Assembly (NCBI GenBank): GCA_039815945.1 | Contig: JBCBYI010000073.1 | Coordinates: 1 to 17,354, forward strand | DNA from: UBA11606 sp039815945 | GTDB lineage: Bacteria; Actinomycetota; Acidimicrobiia; Acidimicrobiales; Aldehydirespiratoraceae | Length of the DNA stretch: 17,354 nt | Direction: 5' to 3' | Shown: positions 6,983 through 14,179 of the stretch, one piece after another | Position numbering within the stretch: the first letter of the stretch is position 1 | Layout: every line of letters starts with the position of its first letter | Translations under genes and position numbers: made by a program | Notes under the pieces: model-generated | Told to the model about the DNA's origin: nothing | Databases searched by the model: none | Seen by the model: the letters and a program-made list of their open reading frames with translations, nothing else

Positions 6983-8161
6983 TCAGTCGCGCGGGCTCAG
7001 CCGCTCGACGGTCTCCCACTTCTCGGACTCCCATGAGCGCAACATCGCGTCCTGCACGCTCACGTAGTCGATCGCCTCGGCGAAGCCGGGCGTGTGTTGG
7101 CGGCCGTTGGCCACCGACGACAGGTACTCGAACTCCTCGATGACCTTGAGATCCTCATAGCCGATCGGGTTGGCGTCGCCCGGCACGAAGTTGCCGTGAT
7201 ACGGAAAACGATCGCCGGAGTACACCGTCTTGTAGCCGAGCTCGGCTTCCGAGGTCCGGAAGAGCTTGAGCTCGTTCATCGTCTCCAGGTTCCACATCAG
7301 CGAACCCTTGGTGCCGTACACCTCGAGGGCGCACTGGCTCTGCGGGCCGACGATCGAACGGCTCGTCTCGAACACGCCGCGGGCGCCGTTCTCGAAGACA
7401 CACATCGCGCCGAAGTAGTCCTCGTTCTCGACCGTGCCGGTCGGGTCGCCAGGCTGGCCTGCGTCGTAGTGGGTGCCGCCCGGCTTGGGCAGCGGGCGCT
7501 GCGGGATCTGGATGTGGCCGGTGCCGACGACCTTCTCGATGCCGCCGATCAGCATGTGGGCCAGGTCGACCGAATGGCTGAGGATGTCCGACGACACGCC
7601 GTGGCCGGCCTCGTCGAGCATGAAGCGCCAGCTGAGCAGGCCCATCGGGTCGGCGCCGTACATCGAGAAGAAGTGGCCCCGGTAGTTGGTGATCTCGCCG
7701 AGCTCGCCGTCGTCGATCAGCTGCTTGGCGTACTGCACAAGCGGCGCCCAGCGGTAGTTGTAGCCGACACCGGTGATCACGCCGGCCGCTCGGGTGGCGG
7801 CCTCGATGCGCACGGTCTGCTCGGGCTTTCCGCCGACCGGCTTCTCACAGAAGATGTGCTTGCCGGCCTCGGCCGCCGCGATGGCGATCGGTTCGTGGAG
7901 CATGTTCGGCGCACAGATCACGACGACGTCGATCTCGTCGTTGGCGATGACGTCGTTCCAGTCGACCGAGCCGTGGCTGAACCCGAAATCGGCGACGGCC
8001 TGCTCGACCCGCGACGCCATGTTGTCGCTGATCATCACCAGCTCGGCGTCGAAGTCTCGCTCGGGGAACAGGGTGGGGATCCGCAGAATCGATCGGGTGT
8101 GGGCCTGGCCCATCCAACCGAAGCCGACGACGCCGACCCGGATCTTGGTGCGTGCACTCAC
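6983..8161 (-). CDS. Long Gfo/Idh/MocA oxidoreductase resembling levoglucosan dehydrogenase
   Basis: At 392 residues this is longer than the other two Gfo/Idh/MocA proteins here. It shows GFGWMG at residues 13-18, NMLHEPIAIAAAEAGKH (86-102), the EKP lysine K107, SWRF (177-180), and SDILSHSVDLA (191-201) with D192 and H196 as the substrate-site pair. The layout, including the WRF stretch and the YGTKGS and SGDRFPYHG segments, resembles levoglucosan dehydrogenase as I recall it from Pseudarthrobacter. That enzyme oxidises C3 of an anhydrosugar. In an inositol operon it more plausibly acts on a bulky or substituted cyclitol, such as a methyl ether, glycoside or amino derivative, or on an inosose. 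The GTG start at 8161 overlaps the upstream hydroxyacid dehydrogenase stop as GTGA. The substrate is unknown. Confidence 0.87.
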   Translation of the reverse strand: MSARTKIRVGVVGFGWMGQAHTRSILRIPTLFPERDFDAELVMISDNMASRVEQAVADFGFSHGSVDWNDVIANDEIDVVVICAPNMLHEPIAIAAAEAGKHIFCEKPVGGKPEQTVRIEAATRAAGVITGVGYNYRWAPLVQYAKQLIDDGELGEITNYRGHFFSMYGADPMGLLSWRFMLDEAGHGVSSDILSHSVDLAHMLIGGIEKVVGTGHIQIPQRPLPKPGGTHYDAGQPGDPTGTVENEDYFGAMCVFENGARGVFETSRSIVGPQSQCALEVYGTKGSLMWNLETMNELKLFRTSEAELGYKTVYSGDRFPYHGNFVPGDANPIGYEDLKVIEEFEYLSSVANGRQHTPGFAEAIDYVSVQDAMLRSWESEKWETVERLSPRD

Positions 8162-9099
8162 TGGGAACGTCCCTCCAGGACTTCGTAGACGTGGGGATTG
8201 ACACAGTCGACGGGACGCTCGCCGGCGAGGACCTGGCGGGCGTTCTCGATCGCGCCGGAGTACATCCGCACCCGGCCCTTGTCGGTGGCCGAGGCGATGT
8301 GGGGGGTGACCACGACGTTGTCGCGGTGCAACAGGGTGTGTTCGGGGTCGAGCGGTTCGGGCGCAGTGACGTCGAGTCCGGCCGCGCAGACCTTGCCCGA
8401 GTCGAGGGCGTCGATCAGGGCCTGGGTGTCGATCACGCCGCCACGGGCGGCGTTGACGATCACGACGCCGTCCTGCATCCGGCCGAATGCGTCGGCATCG
8501 AGCAGGTCGCGGGTCTCGTCGGTGAGCGGGGTGTGCATCGTGATCACCCGGCTCTCGGCGAGGATCGTGTCGAGGTCGACCTGCTCGTGCTCGGCGACCT
8601 CCACGTAGGGGTCACACACGATGACCCGCATGTCCATCGCTGCGCACATGCGAGCGACGCGGCTGCCGATCCGGCCATGGCCGACGACACCGACGGTGGC
8701 GCCGCTCAGCTCGATGCCCTCGTGGGCGGCATAGAAGTCCTGTCGACCGGCCCGCAGCCGGGCGACGTTGTTGGCGGTGAACTTGGTCGCCGCCATCAGC
8801 AGGCTCATCGTGTGCTCGGCGGTGGAGATCGACGGGGCGTCGGGCGTGTTGCAGACGACGACCCCCTGAGCCGCCGCAGCGTCGAGATCGACGGTGTCGA
8901 AGCCGATCCCGGAACGGGAGATGACTTCGAGCATCGGTGCCGCAGCGATGCGTTCGGCCGGCCACAGCGCGGCGCCGGCGATCGCGGCTCGACACGTCGC
9001 CAGCTCTGATTCGTCCGGGCCGACGACCTCCCAGTCGGGACCGAAGAGTTCGTCGAAGCCGGGCGGGAGCGGACGGTCGATGAAGATGCGTTCAGGCAC
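8158..9099 (-). CDS. D-isomer-specific 2-hydroxyacid dehydrogenase
   Basis: This 313-residue NAD-dependent enzyme has the family's NAD site GHGRIG (140-145) with D163 as the likely NAD-selecting acid, and the catalytic Arg-Glu-His set R219 (NAARGG), E248 (APEPL) and H267 (TPHIAS). The nearest well-known relatives by motif are phosphoglycerate and glyoxylate/hydroxypyruvate reductases; there is no regulatory ACT domain. Such an enzyme is not part of the standard inositol pathway. It may remove or recycle a 2-keto or 2-hydroxy acid side product, or act on a ring-opened acid from a modified inositol. The GTG start at 9099 is set by a consensus AGGAGG five bases upstream, and it overlaps the iolB stop by eight bases. 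It is the only gene in this part of the operon with such a strong ribosome site. Confidence 0.9.
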   Translation of the reverse strand: MPERIFIDRPLPPGFDELFGPDWEVVGPDESELATCRAAIAGAALWPAERIAAAPMLEVISRSGIGFDTVDLDAAAAQGVVVCNTPDAPSISTAEHTMSLLMAATKFTANNVARLRAGRQDFYAAHEGIELSGATVGVVGHGRIGSRVARMCAAMDMRVIVCDPYVEVAEHEQVDLDTILAESRVITMHTPLTDETRDLLDADAFGRMQDGVVIVNAARGGVIDTQALIDALDSGKVCAAGLDVTAPEPLDPEHTLLHRDNVVVTPHIASATDKGRVRMYSGAIENARQVLAGERPVDCVNPHVYEVLEGRSQ

Positions 9100-10003
9100 G
9101 GTCGCCTCCTGCGTGGGTCTTGCCGTCCGCAGTGACCATCGGGCAGCGGGGGTCGAGGGGCGTGTCGGCCCACTCGTCGCGGATCCAGTGGTGAGCCGGG
9201 TCGTCGCAGAACGCCATCGAGCGTTCGCCGGCCGGGCCGGCGAGGACGTTCAGGTAGTACATGTCGTAGCCGGGCGCCGCGATGCACGGGCCGTGATAGC
9301 CGCGGGGCACGAGGAACACATCGCCGTCGTGCACCGCAACGTTCTCGTCGATCACCCGATCGTCGGTGTACGTGCGGTGCATGCCGAAACCCTCGGCCGT
9401 GTAGTCGGCGGTGCCGGCCCGCCCGATGCGGAAGTAGTAGATCTCTTCGTTGTTCACCTCGCACTCGGGACTGTCGTCGTGCTTGTGCGGCGGATACGAG
9501 GACCAGTTGCCGTCGGGGGTGTACACCTCGACGCACATGATCTTGTCGGCGTGGCTCCACTTCTCGGGCGAACCGAAGTTGGAGATCTGTCGGGTGGCCT
9601 GGCCACCGCCTCGCACCTCGATGCCGATGCCGTCGGTCGGCCCGTACTTCGGCAGCAGAGCCTCGTCGCAGTGCGAGCTGGCGATGGCGACCTCACCGCT
9701 CGCGCCGCTGATCTCGAACTGGCTGTCGCGGCCGATGTAGAGGAAATCGCTGACTCGCGCAAACACCGTCTCCCGACCGTCGAGCACGAACGTCTCGTCG
9801 CCGACCCCGACGGTGACGTCGGTGGCCGACAGCGGCAGGATCATGACCTCGCGGTCGCCGGTGTCGAAGGTCCGAGGCGAACCGGCGCCGAGTTCGATCA
9901 CGTCGAGTCCCGTGTAGGTCCACCCCGCCTGGGCCGACGTCAGCGAGACGGGATCGGTGCCCGCAGCCAGCGAACCGTGGGGATGATGCAGGCCCGTGCT
10001 CAT
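9092..10003 (-). CDS. iolB: 5-deoxy-glucuronate isomerase (IolB)
   Basis: The canonical IolB of this operon, 303 residues with two cupin domains. It isomerises 5-deoxy-D-glucuronate, the IolD product, to 2-deoxy-5-keto-D-gluconate, the IolC substrate. The metal ligands are visible as H173 and H175 in SSYPPHKHDD, a glutamate at 186/187 in NNEEIYYFR, and H237 in PRGYHGPC. These motifs match IolB from Bacillus and from actinobacteria. It starts at an ATG that overlaps the iolC stop as ATGA, with CAGGAG about ten bases upstream, so kinase and isomerase should be made together. A second, divergent IolB lies 7 kb further along the operon. This copy is the better match to the family, so it most likely serves the main pathway. 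Confidence 0.95.
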   Translation of the reverse strand: MSTGLHHPHGSLAAGTDPVSLTSAQAGWTYTGLDVIELGAGSPRTFDTGDREVMILPLSATDVTVGVGDETFVLDGRETVFARVSDFLYIGRDSQFEISGASGEVAIASSHCDEALLPKYGPTDGIGIEVRGGGQATRQISNFGSPEKWSHADKIMCVEVYTPDGNWSSYPPHKHDDSPECEVNNEEIYYFRIGRAGTADYTAEGFGMHRTYTDDRVIDENVAVHDGDVFLVPRGYHGPCIAAPGYDMYYLNVLAGPAGERSMAFCDDPAHHWIRDEWADTPLDPRCPMVTADGKTHAGGDRA

Positions 10004-10953
10004 CGGGGATCACGCTCCTGCAGGAAGGCGTCGACTTCGGGGCCGGTCGGCATGTCGTCGGCACACATCATCCGGCCGGCGACGATCGCACCGGCGGCGT
10101 TGCCGTAGCGCACCGTGTCGGGCAGCGACCAGCCTTCGAGGAGGCCGTGACAGAACGCACCGCCGAAGGCGTCGCCCGACCCGAGGCCGCACACGACCTC
10201 GACCGGGTAGGGCGCCAGCCGCTCCCGGATCTGGGAGGTCGCGACCAACACCCCGTCGCCGCCGAGCTTCACGATCGCGGCGTCGAGACCGCGTTCGAGC
10301 ATGCGGTCGGCGGCGTCGTCGGGATCACTCGTGCCGACCGCCACCTCGCACTCCTTGCGGTTGCCGATCGCAATGGTGACATGGTCGAGCATCGGGGAGA
10401 TGGCGCGGTGCGCCTGCTCTTCGGAGTCCCAGAACATCGGACGCCAGTCGAGATCGAGCACGGTGTGACGCTTGCGACCGCGACGCTGCAACAGTTCGGT
10501 GACGGTCTGACGGCTGCGATCGAACGCGAACCGACTCGCCGGGGTCCAGAAGATCCGAGCGGTGTCGACCGCCTCGAGGAGTTCGGGCGTGGTCTCGATC
10601 TCCATATCGGGGGCCGCGGGCTCCCGGTAGAAGATGATCGTCGGGTCCTCGGGCGGATCGAGTTCGGCGAACGCCAGCGGCGTCTTCAGCGTCGGGTGGG
10701 TCGCAACGAGGCGAGGGTCGACGTTGAAGGTGTCGCGGAGCGCGTCGGCGATGTAGCGACCGAACTGGTCGTCACCGACGCGCGTCGCGAGGGCCACGTC
10801 GTGGCCGTAGCGGGCGGTGGCGACGGCGACGTTGGTCGCCGTTCCACCAATGGACTTCCGGAAGGTCGTGACGTCGGACATCGTCACGCCGGGCTGTTCG
10901 GCGTAGAGGTCGACGCTCACCCTTCCGATCGAGAGAAGATCGAGCGACGACAT
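10000..10953 (-). CDS. iolC: 5-dehydro-2-deoxygluconokinase (IolC), PfkB family
   Basis: IolC phosphorylates 2-deoxy-5-keto-D-gluconate with ATP ahead of aldol cleavage. The 317-residue protein is a PfkB-fold sugar kinase: an N-terminal substrate-binding region with GGTATN at residues 36-41, and the C-terminal signature GLGSGDAFGGAF (256-267) with catalytic base D261. GNRKECEVAVG (197-207) is typical of IolC. The DUF2090 aldolase-like extension fused to IolC in many proteobacteria is absent, which fits the separate aldolase gene at 589-1452. The ATG at 10953 has AGGAGG ten bases upstream. A 116-bp gap with a strong inverted repeat separates it from the transporter ATPase gene. It is the first gene of the tightly overlapping enzyme block. 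Confidence 0.95.
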   Translation of the reverse strand: MSSLDLLSIGRVSVDLYAEQPGVTMSDVTTFRKSIGGTATNVAVATARYGHDVALATRVGDDQFGRYIADALRDTFNVDPRLVATHPTLKTPLAFAELDPPEDPTIIFYREPAAPDMEIETTPELLEAVDTARIFWTPASRFAFDRSRQTVTELLQRRGRKRHTVLDLDWRPMFWDSEEQAHRAISPMLDHVTIAIGNRKECEVAVGTSDPDDAADRMLERGLDAAIVKLGGDGVLVATSQIRERLAPYPVEVVCGLGSGDAFGGAFCHGLLEGWSLPDTVRYGNAAGAIVAGRMMCADDMPTGPEVDAFLQERDPR

Positions 10954-11008
10954 CGACGATCAGCCTCCTCGACCCTGCGGGTCGTTCGTGGACGAGTGGG
11001 GGTACGGC

Positions 11009-11063
11009 TCCCGCCGACGCGTGCCGCGGGTGGTCTCCTGGACCGTGCGAAGCGTCGGCGGGA
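11009..11063 (-). repeat. Perfect 12-bp inverted repeat between ATPase gene and iolC
   Basis: In the 116-bp gap 10954-11069 the arms TCCCGCCGACGC (11009-11020) and GCGTCGGCGGGA (11052-11063) are exact reverse complements. The 31-base loop holds a small inner stem, GGTC/GACC. Transcribed leftward it would form a stable hairpin after the transporter genes. There is no U-tract after it, so it is not a standard intrinsic terminator. It may act as a partial terminator, an mRNA-end stabiliser, or a protein-binding palindrome. The rest of the gap holds the iolC ribosome site and nothing else I recognise. Confidence 0.7.
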
Positions 11064-11069
11064 TCCGGT

Positions 11070-11858
11070 TCACGTGTTCTGCGCCTGGGCGATCTCGTGC
11101 TGGAGCGCTTCGAGCTCGGCGCCACCGGCCATCATCGAGGTCAGCTCGGTCTGGCTGATGTCTTCCTTGGCGAAGTTGCCCATCGACTGACCGCGGTTGA
11201 GGATCACGAAACGATCGCCGACCGGGTAGGCGTGGTTGGGGTTGTGGGTGATGAAGATCACCCCGAGCCCCCGCTTGGCCGCCTCGACCACATAGCGGAG
11301 CACCACGCCCGACTGCTTCACCCCGAGCGCCGACGTCGGCTCGTCGAGGATCAGCACCTTGGCGCCGAAGTAGACGGCCCGAGCGATGGCGACCGACTGC
11401 CGCTCACCACCGGAGAGCGTGCCGACCGGCTGCTCGGTGTCGCGGATGTCGATGCCCATCTTGGCCATCTCTTCCTTGGCGATGCGCTTCGCCTCTGGCT
11501 TGTCGATCCACTCGAGGGGCCAGACGCCCTTCGTGGGTTCGGAGCCGAGGAAGAAGTTCCGCCAGACCGACATGAGCGGGACCATGGCGAGGTCCTGATA
11601 CACGGCGGCGATGCCGGCGTTGAGGGCCTCGCGCGGGTTCTTGAAGTTGACCTCGTCGCCCTCGAGCTTGAACGTGCCCTCGGAGTGCTCGTGCACCCCG
11701 GCGAGGATCTTGATGAAGGTCGACTTGCCGGCGCCGTTGTCGCCGAGCACGCAGGTGACCTGCCCCGCACGCACCTCGGTGGTGACGCCCTGGAGCGCGA
11801 TGATGTTGCCGTAGAACTTCGAGATGTTCTCGAGTTCGAGCAGTGGCGTGTCTGACAT
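11070..11858 (-). CDS. Sugar ABC transporter ATP-binding protein, single nucleotide-binding domain
   Basis: A 262-residue ATPase that powers uptake through the neighbouring permease. All family motifs are present: Walker A GDNGAGKST (39-47), Q-loop glutamine Q88, signature LSGGERQ (148-154), Walker B VLILDEP (168-174) and H-loop H205 in ITHN. In the CUT2 (ribose/inositol) transporter class many ATPases are tandem double-domain proteins of about 500 residues. This one is single-domain like FrcA of the Sinorhizobium fructose importer, so it should act as a homodimer. A TTG at 11870 would lengthen the protein by four residues, but it overlaps the GGAGG ribosome site that serves the ATG at 11858, so I took the ATG. 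It lies 12 bases after the permease stop. Confidence 0.94.
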   Translation of the reverse strand: MSDTPLLELENISKFYGNIIALQGVTTEVRAGQVTCVLGDNGAGKSTFIKILAGVHEHSEGTFKLEGDEVNFKNPREALNAGIAAVYQDLAMVPLMSVWRNFFLGSEPTKGVWPLEWIDKPEAKRIAKEEMAKMGIDIRDTEQPVGTLSGGERQSVAIARAVYFGAKVLILDEPTSALGVKQSGVVLRYVVEAAKRGLGVIFITHNPNHAYPVGDRFVILNRGQSMGNFAKEDISQTELTSMMAGGAELEALQHEIAQAQNT

Positions 11859-11863
11859 CTCTG

Positions 11864-11868
11864 CCTCC
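11864..11868 (-). promoter_or_regulatory. Ribosome-binding site GGAGG that fixes the ATPase start
   Basis: GGAGG lies five bases before the ATG at 11858 and inside any product begun at the upstream TTG (11870), so it favours the shorter protein. Confidence 0.75.
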
Positions 11869-11870
11869 AA

Positions 11871-14018
11871 TCAGCGGGCCGACTCGGCCTTGGTCCGGAT
11901 GTAGTTGTTGGCGACCACTGCGAGCAAGAGGATGCCGCCGACGAAGACGAATCTCCAGTCGGAGTTCCAGCGGGCGGACGGGATGCCCTGCACCGCCATC
12001 GCCATGATCAAGGCGCCGATGCCGGCGCCGATCGTCGAGCCGTAGCCGCCGGTGAGGGCGGTACCGCCGACGACGGCGGCGATGATGTACTCGAACTCCT
12101 CGCCGTCGCCGGTGCTCGCCTGGATCGTGTTGAGCCGGAACGCCAGCAACACACCGACCAGCCAGGCGGCCGCCGAGACGACCATGAACAGCTGGGTCTT
12201 GGTGCGGGCGGCGGGGACGCCGACCTGGCGGGCGGCTTCCTTGTTGCCACCCACCGCGAAGGTCCAGCTGCCGAAGCGGGTTCGGGCGAGCACCCACGAC
12301 ACGACGGCGGTGAAGCCGAGGAACCACAGGATGCGGACGCTGTACTTGACGATCGAGCCGCCCTCGGCGGCTTCGTCGGTGGTGACCCAGCCGAGCCGGG
12401 CGACCATGCCGATGACGATCAGCAACACCGCGAAGAGCAACATGTTGCGAGCGAGGGTGTCGGCCGAACTGTCGGAGAAGCGACGGACCTCGAACATCAT
12501 GTTGGCGACGGCCCAGATCGCCATGATCGCGGCGAACGCCAGCATGAAGCTGAAGGCCTCGGCCCGGAACTTGGTCGAGGCGGACTCGCTCTGGATGAAG
12601 AAGGCCATCACGACCAACGCCACCGACGTGAGCAGCAGCAGCGCCGAGCCGACCTGGTCGGAGTGACGGCGGCCGCGGGTCGCCGCGGTGATGAGGCTGA
12701 TGAACGCCGCCCCGGTGAGGGCGATGAAGATGATCGCCCGGGCGCCCTGCTCAGTGGAGAGGTTGAGGAAGCCGAGGGTGGACAGCACCGCCACGATGCC
12801 GGTGGAGACGACCCGACCGCGGGCCTCTCCGAGTGCGGCGGCGACGGCCGACGAGATCGCCGACCCGATGACGTTGCCAGCGGCGGCGCCACCGGCGCCG
12901 GCCGACCAGAACATCGCGACCAGCGCCACGACGACGGCGATCAGGAGGCTGGTGCCGCCACCGAGCTCGAAGGCGTCGGTGAAGTCCTCGCCGTTCTGGG
13001 CGTCCATCCACGAACCGACCAGGATCGCGGCGACGAAGCAGAGCAACCCGGCGACCAGGGGGGTCGTGACCCCCTCGGGGCGTCCGGCGGGTGCGTCGGC
13101 GGCCGACTCCGGGGCGTAGCGCCACACGCCCCAGCCGACGAAGCCGACGAGGAGGCCGGCACCGATCAGCACGGCGCCGACGGTGTTGCCACCGGTGCTG
13201 TCGGTGCTGTGGAGCTGCCAGATGCCGACGAGGCCGAGCACGGTGCCGACGGCGACGCCAGCGAGCCCGGTCGGGTTCATGACCTCCTTGCGGCGGAAGT
13301 GGTACTCGTACACCGCGAGCACGATCAGGGTGAGACCGGCGAGCGTGCCGATCGAGTACGCCCAGTCGCGCGAGTCCCAGATGTGCTCGTTGCGGATCCA
13401 CTCGCCGGCGAAGACGCTGTCGAGCAGGCCGTAGCCCTTGTCACTGACGCCGTTCTCCTCGGCGTAGATGGCGAGGTCGTCGAGCTTGCCGACCTGGATC
13501 TGATCGACGATCAGCTTCGAGAAGCCGAGCTTGGCGCCCTTGAGGACGAAGAAGGACCCGAGCGTCACGATGAAGCTCGGGAGCGATGTTCGGTTGACGA
13601 GGAAGCCGTTCCACCAACCGAGTCCGAGCGCCGCCAGCAGCGAGAGTGGCAACGCCACCCACAGACTGAAACCGGCGCCGGCGGCGTCGCCGGCGACGTC
13701 GCGGACCAACAAGATGGTCAAGATGCCGAGTGCGCCCGTGGCGGCACCCGACGAGAGATCGAATTCGCCGCCGATCATCAACAGCGCGACGGCGACCGCC
13801 ATGATGCCGAGCGGCGCAGCGGCCTGGTCGAGAATCGACTGGGCGCCGCTGGCCTGGCCGAACTTGGCCGAAACGGCCCAGAAGAAGACCCAGACGGCGA
13901 CGGCGCCGATGGCCGCTCCGATCTCGGGTCGGACGAGTGCACGCTGGAAAACCCCCCGGTATGCCAGCCGCTCGTCGGCGTTCGGGGCCGCTGCGGCCCC
14001 GGCTGTGGTGTCACTCAT
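11871..14018 (-). CDS. Sugar ABC transporter permease (RbsC/XylH-like) with a large multi-helix insertion
   Basis: The inner-membrane channel of the importer, 715 residues, against roughly 320-400 for most of the family. The N-terminal half is a normal RbsC-type permease: GGEFDLSSGAATG (83-95) matches the family's GGIDLS motif, and NGFLVNRTSLPSFIVTLGS (137-155) matches its NG...PPFIVTLG segment. The C-terminal half is equally typical: RTRFGSWTFAVGGNKEAARQ (579-598, coupling-loop region), then IIAAVVGGTALTGGYGST (645-662) and the final helices to about 708. Between them, at about 222-555, lies extra sequence with roughly nine to eleven hydrophobic segments and short polar loops. I see no frameshift or internal start suggesting two fused genes. 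The ATG at 14018 follows a GGGGGGAG run. Inositol or a related cyclitol is the inferred cargo. Confidence 0.9.
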   Translation of the reverse strand: MSDTTAGAAAAPNADERLAYRGVFQRALVRPEIGAAIGAVAVWVFFWAVSAKFGQASGAQSILDQAAAPLGIMAVAVALLMIGGEFDLSSGAATGALGILTILLVRDVAGDAAGAGFSLWVALPLSLLAALGLGWWNGFLVNRTSLPSFIVTLGSFFVLKGAKLGFSKLIVDQIQVGKLDDLAIYAEENGVSDKGYGLLDSVFAGEWIRNEHIWDSRDWAYSIGTLAGLTLIVLAVYEYHFRRKEVMNPTGLAGVAVGTVLGLVGIWQLHSTDSTGGNTVGAVLIGAGLLVGFVGWGVWRYAPESAADAPAGRPEGVTTPLVAGLLCFVAAILVGSWMDAQNGEDFTDAFELGGGTSLLIAVVVALVAMFWSAGAGGAAAGNVIGSAISSAVAAALGEARGRVVSTGIVAVLSTLGFLNLSTEQGARAIIFIALTGAAFISLITAATRGRRHSDQVGSALLLLTSVALVVMAFFIQSESASTKFRAEAFSFMLAFAAIMAIWAVANMMFEVRRFSDSSADTLARNMLLFAVLLIVIGMVARLGWVTTDEAAEGGSIVKYSVRILWFLGFTAVVSWVLARTRFGSWTFAVGGNKEAARQVGVPAARTKTQLFMVVSAAAWLVGVLLAFRLNTIQASTGDGEEFEYIIAAVVGGTALTGGYGSTIGAGIGALIMAMAVQGIPSARWNSDWRFVFVGGILLLAVVANNYIRTKAESAR

Positions 14019-14087
14019 CGGTGACGGCTCCCCCCAAATGGAATGTGTCCGGTGTGTGGCGCCGCTGGGGCGCCCGACCGGGCGATC

Positions 14088-14117
14088 CCGGGACGGGGTT
14101 GCTGGAACCCGTCCCGG
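14088..14117 (-). other. Intercistronic hairpin between binding-protein and permease genes
   Basis: Arms CCGGGACGGGGTT (14088-14100) and AACCCGTCCCGG (14106-14117) pair over 12 bp with one bulged G and a five-base loop. It lies in the 161-bp gap 14019-14179, which has no gene. No T-run follows on the transcribed side. Hairpins at this place in importer operons commonly protect the binding-protein transcript and lower expression of the membrane part, and I infer that role here. Confidence 0.65.
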
Positions 14118-14138
14118 AATCGACCCTGATCAGATGTC

Positions 14139-14166
14139 GACCGGTTCAGCCGGAGCCGAGCCGGTC
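14139..14166 (-). other. Imperfect hairpin just after the binding-protein stop
   Basis: Arms GACCGGTTC (14139-14147) and GAGCCGGTC (14158-14166) pair at eight of nine positions around a ten-base loop, 13 bases after the binding-protein stop codon. With the hairpin at 14088-14117 it makes a double stem-loop region. It is weaker than that hairpin and may be chance in GC-rich DNA. Confidence 0.4.
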
Positions 14167-14179
14167 ACCGCTGCATGGA

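Noticed and set aside
13059..13074. GGGGGTC-GT-GACCCCC inverted repeat inside the permease gene
   Set aside because: It encodes a plausible linker (Gly-Val-Thr-Thr-Pro) and a two-base loop cannot form a hairpin. I treat it as codon coincidence.
12663..14024. Long plus-strand open frame across the permease
   Set aside because: The translation is a low-complexity run of Asp, Glu, Gly and Arg, typical of a reverse-strand shadow of a hydrophobic membrane protein.
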